NCBI GenBank assembly: GCA_036389255.1
Contig: DASVQI010000024.1
Location: 1-64,000 of the forward strand
Direction of reading: 5' to 3'
DNA: 64,000 bases
Source: JACVRN01 sp036389255
GTDB lineage: Bacteria; Acidobacteriota; Blastocatellia; Pyrinomonadales; Pyrinomonadaceae
The position numbers and the translations under genes are program-made. Shown here piece by piece: positions 9,401 to 16,818 of the stretch (positions within the stretch are counted from its first letter, which is position 1; every line of letters starts with the position of its first letter). Under the pieces are notes generated by a model. It had not been told where the DNA came from and ran no database searches. It worked only from the letters and a program-made list of their open reading frames with translations.

Positions 9401-9820
9401 ACGCTCTACCAGCTAAACACCGACAGAGCGGCCACCTTTACACGCGCGCTCAGGGAAGCGCCGCCGGAGCGCCGCCGTCAGATTGGCGCTGCGCTGGCTT
9501 CATCCGGCCTTGCCAACGAAGCCATAGGCCACCTGATGGGCGAAAGCCGCGAGAAGACCTACGACGCCTTTTCGCTGCTCTTCCTGATGTCGAAAGCGGG
9601 CGAGGTGCAGCCTCTCATGCGCGCCATCGAAGAGCATCCGAACAACGAGGTGCGGCTCGCGGTCGTAAAGCTTCTGGCCTTGAGCGGCCAGCAGGAAATC
9701 CTTCCTGCTTTCCGCCGCTTGGCCGTGCGCGGCTCGCTCCCGCCGGAAGTACGCTCTGCCGTCATGGAGGCGATTTATCAAATCAGCAGTCAGGCTTCGG
9801 AATCATCCTCGGCTGCCTGA
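6476..9820 (+). CDS. TubC-like docking domain, giant coiled coil and HEAT repeats
   Basis: A 1114-residue protein with three parts. Residues 1-55 resemble the TubC N-terminal docking domain (LLTQLHEIGVVLSL, then APKGAITPELRDALVGNKAEL), a module known from NRPS/PKS enzymes but also found on unrelated proteins. Residues about 75-775 are almost pure Glu/Ala/Arg/Lys coiled coil; a continuous helix of that length would span roughly 100 nm. After an acidic linker, residues about 925-1105 are HEAT-type helices closely matching block Y of the first gene in the trio (KAGEVQPLMRAIEEHPNNEV against KAGQVEPVMEAVKEHRSEEV). No signal peptide or membrane helix is seen, so it is probably cytoplasmic. The ATGA overlap with the previous gene implies coupled expression. 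A filament or scaffold role is likely but unproven. Confidence 0.75.
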   Translation: MTASALLTQLHEIGVVLSLTSEDRLKIDAPKGAITPELRDALVGNKAELIAILQQQAAAQETEAEEESAAPVSEAAPVAEEEEARRKSEEEEEQREAAEAAARDRAEEEATRQAAEAEAARKAEEEEQERQAAEAARLEEEKRAEAGRQEAEAKRVAEAEAERKRIEQQERLRAEAEARWRADEEERERAEEEASRLAEEQRRREEEEQARLHALKQAKEEERSQKKAAAARLQEEEAARESAEVEKLRKRLEAATAERERVEEELTRLRNEAETARKRAEEDTRARLAEEARRRAEEDDRRRAEEDASRKRAKEEARLRAEAETARRRADEESTARKRAEEMMARLQAEQESARKLAEAATRRQEEWEAQRRKLVEDEKSARAEAEAARKKAKADATARKKAEEEAAKLRREAEAAAKRAAEAARLAEEAREQAEASRTQLEAEAKRASAESQQREAEVEVAQKQSEAARRRAEEMAMVADAEARQRVESEAKLRAEIEAARGQTQAALLEAQIKAEEVSAVRQLLEEETERREAEIAAALKQAEELKRQAEEAESRAAEEARVRAEYEAARLQAEEATEALRLKAEEEVTRLRAEHEEIRRQSEEAARLQAEAEARSRADEEIARQLEAARAQIEEERQRAEAARAEALAAQARAEAEAAARLQVEEEAERVRAALEAARVAEDARRQSELEEATRQAEQAQARRIADEAARRAEEERAHAIAEARRRSEEEETRARLQLEAEQRAWNEQRRLEAEAEAARSRELEEVVSVDEIKAVEPVARDIEAIMADLESTEIEVATPVESFDYAEPLIERNGNTASGWVEIDLSEPEIVRHAQPIRSASTPEPAQEERETFILGNSEDEPVMVEPEWEMGETYTPVQVEPEIASPAASAQPEAPVKDLAPSMEDKGIALAGDEFLGVPSAVLKRLSSEDELERAQAVTDLARVGGDDSFRQITAAFDDPSVEVRNAAARTLYQLNTDRAATFTRALREAPPERRRQIGAALASSGLANEAIGHLMGESREKTYDAFSLLFLMSKAGEVQPLMRAIEEHPNNEVRLAVVKLLALSGQQEILPAFRRLAVRGSLPPEVRSAVMEAIYQISSQASESSSAA

Positions 9821-9840
9821 GATTCAGCGACAAGTGACAA

Positions 9841-9893
9841 GTGACGAGTGACGAGTTAAAATCTTTCTTTAACTTGTCACTCGTCACTTTTTT
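9841..9893 (+). terminator. Intrinsic terminator after the HEAT trio (family C dyad)
   Basis: 20-nt arms (9841-9860 and 9868-9887) with one mismatch and a 7-nt loop, followed by six T residues at 9888-9893. The arms are built of repeated GTGACGAGTGAC words, like other family C dyads here. It separates the HEAT-repeat operon from uvrB. Confidence 0.8.
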
Positions 9894-9911
9894 ACTTATC
9901 ACTGTAATTTT

Positions 9912-11900
9912 ATGCCTTTTCAACTTCGTTCGGATTTCAGTCCTCAGGGCGACCAGCAGCAGGCCATCAACGCGCTCGTGCGCGGATTGGGTGAAGGCGC
10001 TAAAGACCAGGTGCTGCTCGGCATCACGGGAAGCGGCAAGACCTTTACCATAGCCAGCGTCATACAGACCGTGCAGCGCCCCACGCTCGTCATGGCCCAC
10101 AACAAGACGCTGGCGGCGCAGCTTTATCAGGAGTTCAAGTCCTTCTTCCCTGAAAACTCCGTAGAGTATTTCGTCTCTTACTACGACTATTACCAGCCGG
10201 AAGCCTACGTCCCGGCCTCCGATACCTATATCGAAAAAGAGGCGACCATCAACGACGAGATAGACCGGCTGCGCATGTCGGCCACGCGGGCTCTCTTCGA
10301 GCGCCGGGACGTGATTGTCGTGGCGAGCGTCTCCTGCATCTACGGCCTTGGCGACCCGGACGCCTATTACGGGATGCTGCTGTTCCTTGAGCCGGGCGCG
10401 AAACTGGCGCGCGAAGCGCTGCTTCAAAAGCTGGTCGAGCTGCAATACGAGCGCTCCGACATAGAGTTCGAGCGCGGGACGTTTCGCGTGCGCGGCGACG
10501 TGGTGGAGATTTATCCCAGCTATCAGGATCAGGCTTACCGCGTCGAATTGTGGGGAGACGAGATAGATTCCATCTCAACGATTGACCCGCTCCTTGGCGA
10601 AGTTCTATACAAGCACACTTCGCGTCTTCCGATTTATCCCAAGTCGCATTACGTGATGTCCAAGCCGACCATCAAGCGCGCGCTCAAGACTATACGCGAA
10701 GAGCTTGAATGGTGGGAGCCCAAGCTCATAGGCGAAGGCAAGCTCGTAGAGGGCCAGCGCCTGCACCAGCGAACCATGTACGACCTTGAGATGATAAAGG
10801 AGATGGGATTCTGTCGCGGCATTGAGAATTACTCGCGCCACCTGACGGGCAAAGCCCCGGGCCAGCCGCCGCCGACGCTGCTCGATTACCTGCCGCGCGA
10901 CACCATCATGGTCATAGATGAATCGCACCAGACCGTCCCGCAAATCGGCGGCATGTTCAAAGGCGACCAATCCAGAAAACGCACGCTCGTAGAGTACGGC
11001 TTTCGTCTTCCTTCGGCTATGGACAATCGCCCGCTCAACTTCGAAGAGTTCGAGGCGCGCATAGGCCAGACCATCTACGTCTCCGCCACGCCCGGCCCTT
11101 ACGAGCTGACCAAATCCGGCGGCGAAGTCGTGGAGCAGATTATTCGCCCGACAGGATTAATGGATCCCGAAGTCGAGGTGCGTCCAGTCAAAGGACAGAT
11201 TGACGACTTGCTGGAAGAGTGCCGCCTCCGCACCGAACGTAACGAGCGGGTACTCGTCACGACGCTCACGAAGAAGATGGCCGAAGACCTGACAGAGTAT
11301 TTCGCAGAAGTCGGCGTGCGCGTTCGCTATCTTCACTCGGACATAGAGACTCTTGAGCGCATCAAGATACTGCGCGACCTCCGTCGCGGCGAGTTCGATG
11401 TCCTTGTCGGCATCAACCTGCTGCGCGAAGGATTAGACCTGCCGGAAGTCTCGCTCGTGGCAATCCTTGACGCGGACAAGGAAGGCTTCCTGCGCTCGGA
11501 ACGCTCGCTGATTCAGACCATAGGCCGCGCTGCTCGCAACTCGGCAGGCAAAGCGATTCTCTACGCGGACAGGGTGACGGATTCGATGCGCCGCGCCATA
11601 GAAGAGACGGAACGCCGCCGCGCAATTCAGCAGGCTTACAACCTTGAGCACAACATTACGCCTCAGACAATTATCAAGCCTGTGGAGGCCACGCTCGTCA
11701 CGGCTTACGAGGCCGACTACTTCAAGGTGCCTATCAATCTGGAGGAGTACGACGAGTACACGCGTGAGAATATTGACGCGACCATAGAGCGCATGGAGCA
11801 CGAGATGCGGGAAGCCGCGCGCCGCTTCGAGTTCGAGCGCGCCGCAGAACTGCGCGACCGCATCAAGTACCTCAGAGAGCGCGAGCTTCAATTGACATAA
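9912..11900 (+). CDS. uvrB: Excinuclease ABC subunit B
   Basis: Full-length UvrB (662 residues), the DNA-damage verification helicase of nucleotide excision repair; it receives lesions from UvrA and recruits UvrC. Visible marks are Walker A GITGSGKT (residues 37-44), the damage-binding beta-hairpin region (YFVSYYDYYQPEAYVP), the Walker B-type IMVIDESHQT, helicase motifs LVTTLTKKMAEDL and QTIGRAARN, and a C-terminal UVR domain (about 620-655) for UvrC contact. The ATG at 9912 gives the canonical N-terminus. It is monocistronic, bounded by a terminator on each side. I see no clear SOS box in the short upstream gap. Confidence 0.98.
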   Translation: MPFQLRSDFSPQGDQQQAINALVRGLGEGAKDQVLLGITGSGKTFTIASVIQTVQRPTLVMAHNKTLAAQLYQEFKSFFPENSVEYFVSYYDYYQPEAYVPASDTYIEKEATINDEIDRLRMSATRALFERRDVIVVASVSCIYGLGDPDAYYGMLLFLEPGAKLAREALLQKLVELQYERSDIEFERGTFRVRGDVVEIYPSYQDQAYRVELWGDEIDSISTIDPLLGEVLYKHTSRLPIYPKSHYVMSKPTIKRALKTIREELEWWEPKLIGEGKLVEGQRLHQRTMYDLEMIKEMGFCRGIENYSRHLTGKAPGQPPPTLLDYLPRDTIMVIDESHQTVPQIGGMFKGDQSRKRTLVEYGFRLPSAMDNRPLNFEEFEARIGQTIYVSATPGPYELTKSGGEVVEQIIRPTGLMDPEVEVRPVKGQIDDLLEECRLRTERNERVLVTTLTKKMAEDLTEYFAEVGVRVRYLHSDIETLERIKILRDLRRGEFDVLVGINLLREGLDLPEVSLVAILDADKEGFLRSERSLIQTIGRAARNSAGKAILYADRVTDSMRRAIEETERRRAIQQAYNLEHNITPQTIIKPVEATLVTAYEADYFKVPINLEEYDEYTRENIDATIERMEHEMREAARRFEFERAAELRDRIKYLRERELQLT

Positions 11901-11902
11901 AT

Positions 11903-11931
11903 GTAGGGGCAGGACTCGCCCCTGCCCCTAC
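11903..11931. terminator. Bidirectional hairpin between convergent genes
   Basis: Perfect 11-bp inverted repeat (GTAGGGGCAGG at 11903-11913 with its complement at 11921-11931) and a 7-nt loop. It fills the 27-nt gap between uvrB and the convergent minus-strand gene and reaches into that gene's stop codon. Confidence 0.65.
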
Positions 11932-13655
11932 TGGCCTGTGCTCGGAGAGAATTGAGAGATGAGCGAGCCGAATTGCCCGAAGGCCGAGCGCGTCCTTCTC
12001 TCGAACCCGCCTTCAATCAGGTTAGTCTCGCTGACAGTGTAAGCCAGCCGGTTAAGTGCGCGTTCCGTCTCTTCCTCATTGAAGGGGCGCGAGCGCGCTG
12101 CGGACTCCGAAGCGATTGCCGTGATGAGGCCGAGAGCCGAAGCGTCGTCATCCGTGAAAGTAACCACGCCGGGGCTCGCTGAAGCTTGGCGCAGCGAATC
12201 CTGAAACGGAGTACTCGCGTCGAGCGTTTGTCCTCCGGCGCGTGCCAGCAGACAGCGACGCACGTTCTCCTCAGCTCCAATAATCAAACTTCCGGCGACG
12301 AAGCTGGCCGCGCCGCGCTCTTCTTCTTTGGAGACGAGAAGCTCAGCATCTCCTACTTTTTCAACCAAGGGCTTCGGGCCGAGCCGCTTTGAGACGAAAT
12401 CGCGCAGAGCCTTTTCGTCTTTCACTTCCACGATTGTCACTGTGCCTGTGCCGCCGTTATCAAGCCCAACCGTGACTATCTCCGTGCCGATTGCCGCGAG
12501 GAAAGCGTCGGGCTCTTCTATCCCGTAAGGTTGCAGCGCGGCTTTGAGAAGGATGCTGACCGAGATTGCGCCGAGCGCGTCTAGCTGCGAAGAGATGGCC
12601 GCGTTGAATCCTCGCCATGCCTCAGCCGGGTTACGATAGTTGTAGCGAGTGAGCCTGTAAGTATCTTGCGGCAGAAGCTTGCTTGCGTTAATCCCCGCCG
12701 AACCGGCGGCAGGCACAAGCGGCTCCTTCAAGCGCGCGGCCACTCCGTTTTGAAGCGCAAGATAATAACGATCCTCCACTATTCCGTTCACGAAACGAGC
12801 GCTCCACCCTGCGCCGCCCAAAAGCTTGTTAGCCAGTTGCGGCAATCTAGATGCGATGGCCCCTTGAATCTGAGGATTGTTTGAGATTTGCCCTGCGTAG
12901 GCGGCCACACCCAATTCCATAAGCTGCGCCGCGCCCTGAGGAGAGACGTAGCCGAAGGCCGCCCCTGTCTGTGAGTCAACACGCTTACGCATCTCTTCCA
13001 TGCCCGCGTTCCCCAACAGGCTCGGCCTCTCGCCGCGCTTGACCGCCAGGATTGTGCGGACGGAATTTTCATCCGTGCCAATGACGGCAAGGCTGCCCGT
13101 GACGGCTGCCACGATTTGACGGTCGCCCGCAGGAGCTTTCCACGTGACGAACTCTATGTCGTCAATCTTTTTTCGCTCGACGACGGGCGTCTTGTATGCG
13201 CGCCGCGCAAAATCGCCTATGCGCTTTTCTACGGCCGAGCGTGTGCGCCACTCGCTCGTGTGCGTTTCGGCCACGACACCATACCTGGGCTTAATCTTTA
13301 AAGTTTCTCCCGCGTCTGCTGCTTCAAGGCTCAGGACGGCGATGGCTACTTGCGCGCGCGAGAGCACGACTGTTTCAGCCGAGCCTATGCCGGTCAAAGC
13401 GGGCACGCGGCTCAGCCAGCCAACCTCGCCTATGTAAGAGTTGATTCCGGCGGGAGGCGCTAAAGCCTTCCACGCGTCAGTCTGGCTCAGGCCCTGGACG
13501 ATTTCCGGAAGGCTGTTGGCCTCCAGATAAACCAGCACGTCCGCCGGGACGTAGCCCGCCATGTCCACCTTCTGCGGGCGACTCCACCAGAGCCACAGGG
13601 CTGCGGCGACCACCAGCGCGATTGCGAATGCGATTAACTTGCGAAGGGAAATCAT
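11928..13655 (-). CDS. Membrane-anchored DUF3352-like protein
   Basis: A 575-residue protein with an N-terminal transmembrane helix (about residues 7-25, AFAIALVVAAALWLWW) and a large soluble, probably periplasmic, region. The opening VDMAGYVPADVLVYLEANSLPEIVQGLSQTDAW pattern (high-energy state of a substrate in residues, then an aromatic-rich helix) is typical of DUF3352-type proteins. These have no established function. It contains repeated alpha/beta units (for example IVAAVTGSLAVIGTDENSVRTIL and AASFVAGSLIIGAEENVRRCLL), implying an internal duplication. No catalytic motif is visible. It converges on uvrB and appears to be transcribed alone. Confidence 0.55.
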   Translation of the reverse strand: MISLRKLIAFAIALVVAAALWLWWSRPQKVDMAGYVPADVLVYLEANSLPEIVQGLSQTDAWKALAPPAGINSYIGEVGWLSRVPALTGIGSAETVVLSRAQVAIAVLSLEAADAGETLKIKPRYGVVAETHTSEWRTRSAVEKRIGDFARRAYKTPVVERKKIDDIEFVTWKAPAGDRQIVAAVTGSLAVIGTDENSVRTILAVKRGERPSLLGNAGMEEMRKRVDSQTGAAFGYVSPQGAAQLMELGVAAYAGQISNNPQIQGAIASRLPQLANKLLGGAGWSARFVNGIVEDRYYLALQNGVAARLKEPLVPAAGSAGINASKLLPQDTYRLTRYNYRNPAEAWRGFNAAISSQLDALGAISVSILLKAALQPYGIEEPDAFLAAIGTEIVTVGLDNGGTGTVTIVEVKDEKALRDFVSKRLGPKPLVEKVGDAELLVSKEEERGAASFVAGSLIIGAEENVRRCLLARAGGQTLDASTPFQDSLRQASASPGVVTFTDDDASALGLITAIASESAARSRPFNEEETERALNRLAYTVSETNLIEGGFERRTRSAFGQFGSLISQFSPSTGQ

Positions 13656-13865
13656 TACGAACTCATCCTAACTGCATCGGCTGGCGCGAAGCAAGAAGGC
13701 CAGAATGTCAGCGCGCAGGAAGATTTCAAAGCGTAGTTCCGCGCAGGCACGCGATTCTTGTTTTAGATTGCTGGGCTCTGAGGTCTATGATACTTTGGCT
13801 GCTGTCTCTGGGACTAAAAGCAAAAACTTCAATTCAATTTCAACGGATCGAGGTCTAAACTCTTA

Positions 13866-14708
13866 ATGTTTTACCGGGAGCTGCGCCCGCAGCCACAGGC
13901 CGAAGCAGACTTTGACGAGTTCTTAAATTCGCTCTACCGCGACCTGACGGACGGGCGTCACGACCCGAATGATGTAGTGCGCGACACGCTATACGAGATT
14001 TATTACGGCGCAGGCAAATTCGGTGAAGGCATAGGGCGCGCACCTAACCTCTCGAATCTCTCACCTGCCGCCCGCGCAGTAATACATAACTTCGACCCGC
14101 GAAACATTACCACCGAGCCTGAGTATTACACGGACATAGACGGCAAAGCTTATCAGGAAAGAAAGCCCTTCATCTGGCTCTGGCAGATGTACGACCGCTC
14201 GCCTCTTGGGCAGAACGCAGTACTGGGCCACCGCTTTCGTCGTATGCTCGCGCCTCTAATCTTTCGCCGTGTAGGCGAAAACTTCAAATGCTGGCACTTC
14301 GTAGAATGGTCTTACGGATACAATCTCTCATTCGGAGATAACGTCGTGGTGCATAGACACGTACTTCTGGATGACCGGGGCGGCATAGAGATTGGCAACA
14401 ATGTGTCAATCTCCGATTACGCCAACATCTATTCGCACACACACGACATCAACGACATTCACACCGTCTACAATCTCCCGACCCGCATAGGCGACGGCGC
14501 ACGCATCACCTATCACGCGACCATTCTGGCCGGAACGCAGGTTGGCGCGCATTCCATGGTCGGAACAGGCGCGGTCACTACCAAGGACGTTGCTCCCTAT
14601 CACATCAAAGTCGGAATCCCCGCCAAGACCGTCAGGATAAAAGAGAGCAGAGAAGAGCCTCCCGGTCGGGACGATGGCGAAGAGCCGAAGACCGCCAGCG
14701 ACCGCTAA
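13866..14708 (+). CDS. Left-handed beta-helix (hexapeptide) acyltransferase
   Basis: A 280-residue protein whose C-terminal half (about 150-260) carries the hexapeptide repeat pattern of LbH acyltransferases (NNVSISDYANIYSHTHDIN, then TILAGTQVGAHSMVGTGAV). The histidines in SHTHDIND match the catalytic loop position of the galactoside/maltose O-acetyltransferase group. The N-terminal 130 residues form a helical extension not found in the short acetyltransferases. Acetyl or another acyl group would go to a sugar or lipid-sugar hydroxyl; the acceptor cannot be told. The next gene starts 39 nt downstream, so the two may be co-transcribed. Confidence 0.8.
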   Translation: MFYRELRPQPQAEADFDEFLNSLYRDLTDGRHDPNDVVRDTLYEIYYGAGKFGEGIGRAPNLSNLSPAARAVIHNFDPRNITTEPEYYTDIDGKAYQERKPFIWLWQMYDRSPLGQNAVLGHRFRRMLAPLIFRRVGENFKCWHFVEWSYGYNLSFGDNVVVHRHVLLDDRGGIEIGNNVSISDYANIYSHTHDINDIHTVYNLPTRIGDGARITYHATILAGTQVGAHSMVGTGAVTTKDVAPYHIKVGIPAKTVRIKESREEPPGRDDGEEPKTASDR

Positions 14709-14747
14709 CAGGTGGCAGGCGCTTGTAGGATTAACGGAGAGACAACC

Positions 14748-15038
14748 ATGATCGTCGTCATGAATCGCATAACGGTCGCGGAGGGGCGCGAGGAGGAGTT
14801 TGAGCAGACGTTACTGACGCGCGACCGCGCCGTAGACCAGATGACGGGATTCATAGACCTACAGGTCTTACGCCCCTCGGAAGGCCGCACTTACATCGTC
14901 ATGACGCTCTGGAACTCCCGCGAAGCCTTCGACACTTGGACGAGCTCGGAAGTCTTCCTCTCAGCACATAAAAAGCCTTCGCCGGGCTTTGCCGAAAACC
15001 GCCCCGTACTGGAAATCTATGAAGTTCTTGCCTCCTGA
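14748..15038 (+). CDS. Antibiotic biosynthesis monooxygenase (ABM)-fold protein
   Basis: A 96-residue single-domain protein of the dimeric alpha+beta barrel (ABM/HmoA-like) type: MIVVMNRITVAEGREEEFEQ at the start, then the LQVLRPSEGRTYIVMTLWNSREAFDTW core with the characteristic W. Members are cofactor-light monooxygenases or haem-degrading enzymes. The haem-ligand residue of HmoA/IsdG cannot be identified with confidence. The ATG at 14748 is chosen over an upstream GTG because GGAGA sits 7 nt before it. It follows the acyltransferase closely. Confidence 0.8.
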   Translation: MIVVMNRITVAEGREEEFEQTLLTRDRAVDQMTGFIDLQVLRPSEGRTYIVMTLWNSREAFDTWTSSEVFLSAHKKPSPGFAENRPVLEIYEVLAS

Positions 15039-15154
15039 TTCTCTGGAACGCATCTTGGGATGTTCCAGAAAATAAGATTAACAGAGTTGGTTTTCGGTCA
15101 AATTGAACCGCTATCTCGTTGTTTAAGTACGAGTTAAAACAACAAAAATACTGG

Positions 15155-15183
15155 TTGACATCGTTGTGTTTGTGTTGTAATCT
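15155..15183 (+). promoter_or_regulatory. Strong sigma-70-like promoter of the pil operon
   Basis: Consensus TTGACA at 15155-15160. The -10 is TGTAAT at 15176-15181 (15-nt spacer) or TAATCT at 15178-15183 (17-nt spacer). Initiation near 15190 would give a leader of about 570 nt before pilM, which holds the riboswitch at 15322-15436. The leader between 15190 and 15320, and from 15437 to 15660, shows short hairpins only (for example 15564-15567 with 15572-15575). Confidence 0.6.
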
Positions 15184-15321
15184 CCTCTCTGACGGTGGAG
15201 AAATCCGCCCGTCTCATATCAAAGGCTGGCAAGCTTTTGATTCCACCAGGCAGGGCACGAGCCGTTTTCAACCTTTTGAAGCCCAAGGCTCACGACCCCG
15301 CCTTCTTTGAAAGTCAACCGA

Positions 15322-15436
15322 TAAAGGCACACCCCGTGCGAGCGGGGGTCGCAAAGCCTACGGAAGTCGGATGGGAAAAGAGAGTGTGCGGCTCTGCTCG
15401 TTCCTGATGACTTGGCCGGGTTGCCGAAGTAAGACG
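15322..15436 (+). promoter_or_regulatory. GEMM-I cyclic dinucleotide riboswitch upstream of pilM
   Basis: Matches the GEMM-I aptamer. GGC (15326-15328) pairs with GCC (15356-15358) across the conserved internal-loop strand CGCAAAGCC (15350-15358). A stem (15332-15337 with 15342-15347) is capped by a GNRA tetraloop, GCGA (15338-15341). A second arm begins ACGG, has AAGTC/GACTT pairing (15364-15368 with 15409-15413) and ends with the receptor-like GGCCGGGTTGCCG (15414-15426). The base aligned to ligand-discriminating position 20 of the Vibrio Vc2 aptamer is A (15325) rather than G. That is the signature of the GEMM-Ib subset, many of which sense cAMP-GMP. No clear terminator follows, so the expression mode is unknown. 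Confidence 0.82.
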
Positions 15437-15660
15437 GCCAGACGCCTTCAGAAAGTTTCCGAAAGCGTTTGCCTTCCTGCTCTTCTTTTCGTGTTGAAAC
15501 AGAAACAGAGGCGCTCCGGTTCAAGCAGTTTTCCGGCTAGAGAGCAGTTCCTTCATTCTCGGTAGCCTGTAGGCTTCCAACTCCGCCGGGGAAACTGAAG
15601 AAAGAGCGCTTCGCTGTGGCTACATTGAAACCCGCAAATCCTACACCGAAATATAAACCC

Positions 15661-15756
15661 ATGCGCATTCGACTCCACAGGGCACGCAAGGCCCGCATCC
15701 GTCTACGGCGCATCAACCGCATGCGATCTTCTCTCAAGGTCGTGAGGAATCAATAG
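15661..15756 (+). CDS. Possible 31-residue Arg-rich leader peptide
   Basis: ATG at 15661 opens a 31-codon frame ending in TAG at 15754-15756, 3 nt before the pilM ATG. The product is extremely basic (opening MRIRLHRARKARIRLRRINR). The pilM ribosome binding site (GAGGA, 15744-15748) lies inside this frame, so its translation could influence pilM. It has no good ribosome binding site of its own and may be a chance ORF in the riboswitch leader. Confidence 0.25.
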   Translation: MRIRLHRARKARIRLRRINRMRSSLKVVRNQ

Positions 15757-15759
15757 ATC

Positions 15760-16818
15760 ATGCTGAAACGAGCTAAAAAGAATCTGGTCGGATTAGACAT
15801 CGGCTCAAGCTCGGTCAAGGCCGTAGAGTTGCAGAACAAGCGCGGCCAGTTTGAGCTGGTCAGCCTGGGCTGCGAGACCCTCCCCTCCGATACGATTGTT
15901 GACGGCCAGATTATGGAACTCAACAGCGTCTCGGACGTCGTCTCCAGCATCTTCCGCGAACACCAGATAAAGTCTGACCGAGTCGTCGCGGGCGTCTCCG
16001 GCCATTCCGTGATTGTCAAGAACATCATGGTGCCGCAGATGAGCGAGGAGGAGCTTGAGGAGTCAATAGACTGGCACGCAGAAGAGCACATCCCGTTCGA
16101 CATAGCAGATGTGAGTCTTGATTACCAGATTACTGGCCGCACGCACGACGCACTGCAAGTTCTGATGGCCGCTTGCAAGCGCGACAAGATAGCCAACATC
16201 AAGCAGGCCATACAGCTCGCGGGCAAGCAGCCGGTCGTCATAGACGTTGACGCCTTTGCCTTGCAGAACTGCTACGAAGTGAACTACCAGCCGCATCCGG
16301 GACAGGTCGTAGCCCTTCTCAACATAGGGGCGGCCACGATGAACATCAACATCCTGAACGGCACAAAGTCCGTCTTCACGCGCGACGTGTCGGTCGGTGG
16401 CAACCAGTACACGGGGCTCTTGCAGAAAGAGCTGGGCTTGCCCTTCGAGCAGGCTGAGAGCGCCAAGCGCGGCATGCCTCTTCCCGAAGGGACTGAGGAG
16501 CGCGACATACAGCCCATCCTTGAGACTGTCTCGGACATACTTGCTCTTGAGATTTCCAAGACGATGGACTTCTACCGCGCGACCGCCGAAGAGGGCGAAG
16601 CCGCCGTGCAGCAGATTCTGGTTTCGGGCGGCGGCTCGAAGCTGGCGGGCCTCATTGAATACCTGACGCAGCGCTTCGAGATTCCTGTGGAGGTCTTTGA
16701 CCCTTTCAGGCAGATAAGAGTTGACGCCAGACGTTTCGACCCCGATTACATGCGCGAGGTCGTTCCCGAAATGGCCGTCGCCGTCGGGCTAGCTTTGAGA
16801 GGAGTTGACGCGCGATGA
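15760..16818 (+). CDS. pilM: Type IV pilus inner-membrane platform ATPase-like protein PilM
   Basis: A 352-residue FtsA/actin-like cytoplasmic protein of the type IV pilus alignment subcomplex; it binds the N-terminal tail of PilN. Visible are the phosphate-1 motif LVGLDIGSSSVKAVEL, the 1C-type region VPQMSEEELEESIDWHAEEHIPF, the phosphate-2-like VALLNIGAATMNINIL and the adenosine-motif-like ILVSGGGSKLAGLIEYL. Length is typical. It is the first pilus gene behind the promoter and riboswitch at 15155-15436. The ATG at 15760 has GAGGA 11 nt upstream. Its stop overlaps the pilN start by 4 nt. Confidence 0.95.
   Translation: MLKRAKKNLVGLDIGSSSVKAVELQNKRGQFELVSLGCETLPSDTIVDGQIMELNSVSDVVSSIFREHQIKSDRVVAGVSGHSVIVKNIMVPQMSEEELEESIDWHAEEHIPFDIADVSLDYQITGRTHDALQVLMAACKRDKIANIKQAIQLAGKQPVVIDVDAFALQNCYEVNYQPHPGQVVALLNIGAATMNINILNGTKSVFTRDVSVGGNQYTGLLQKELGLPFEQAESAKRGMPLPEGTEERDIQPILETVSDILALEISKTMDFYRATAEEGEAAVQQILVSGGGSKLAGLIEYLTQRFEIPVEVFDPFRQIRVDARRFDPDYMREVVPEMAVAVGLALRGVDAR

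Noticed and set aside
9888..9911. SOS (LexA) box in front of uvrB
   Set aside because: The short gap contains only the upstream terminator and no palindrome resembling a known LexA site; LexA sites in this phylum are also not well defined.
15119..15310. Short ORFs in the 5' part of the pil leader
   Set aside because: They overlap the promoter and run towards the riboswitch, have no ribosome binding site and no family-like pattern.
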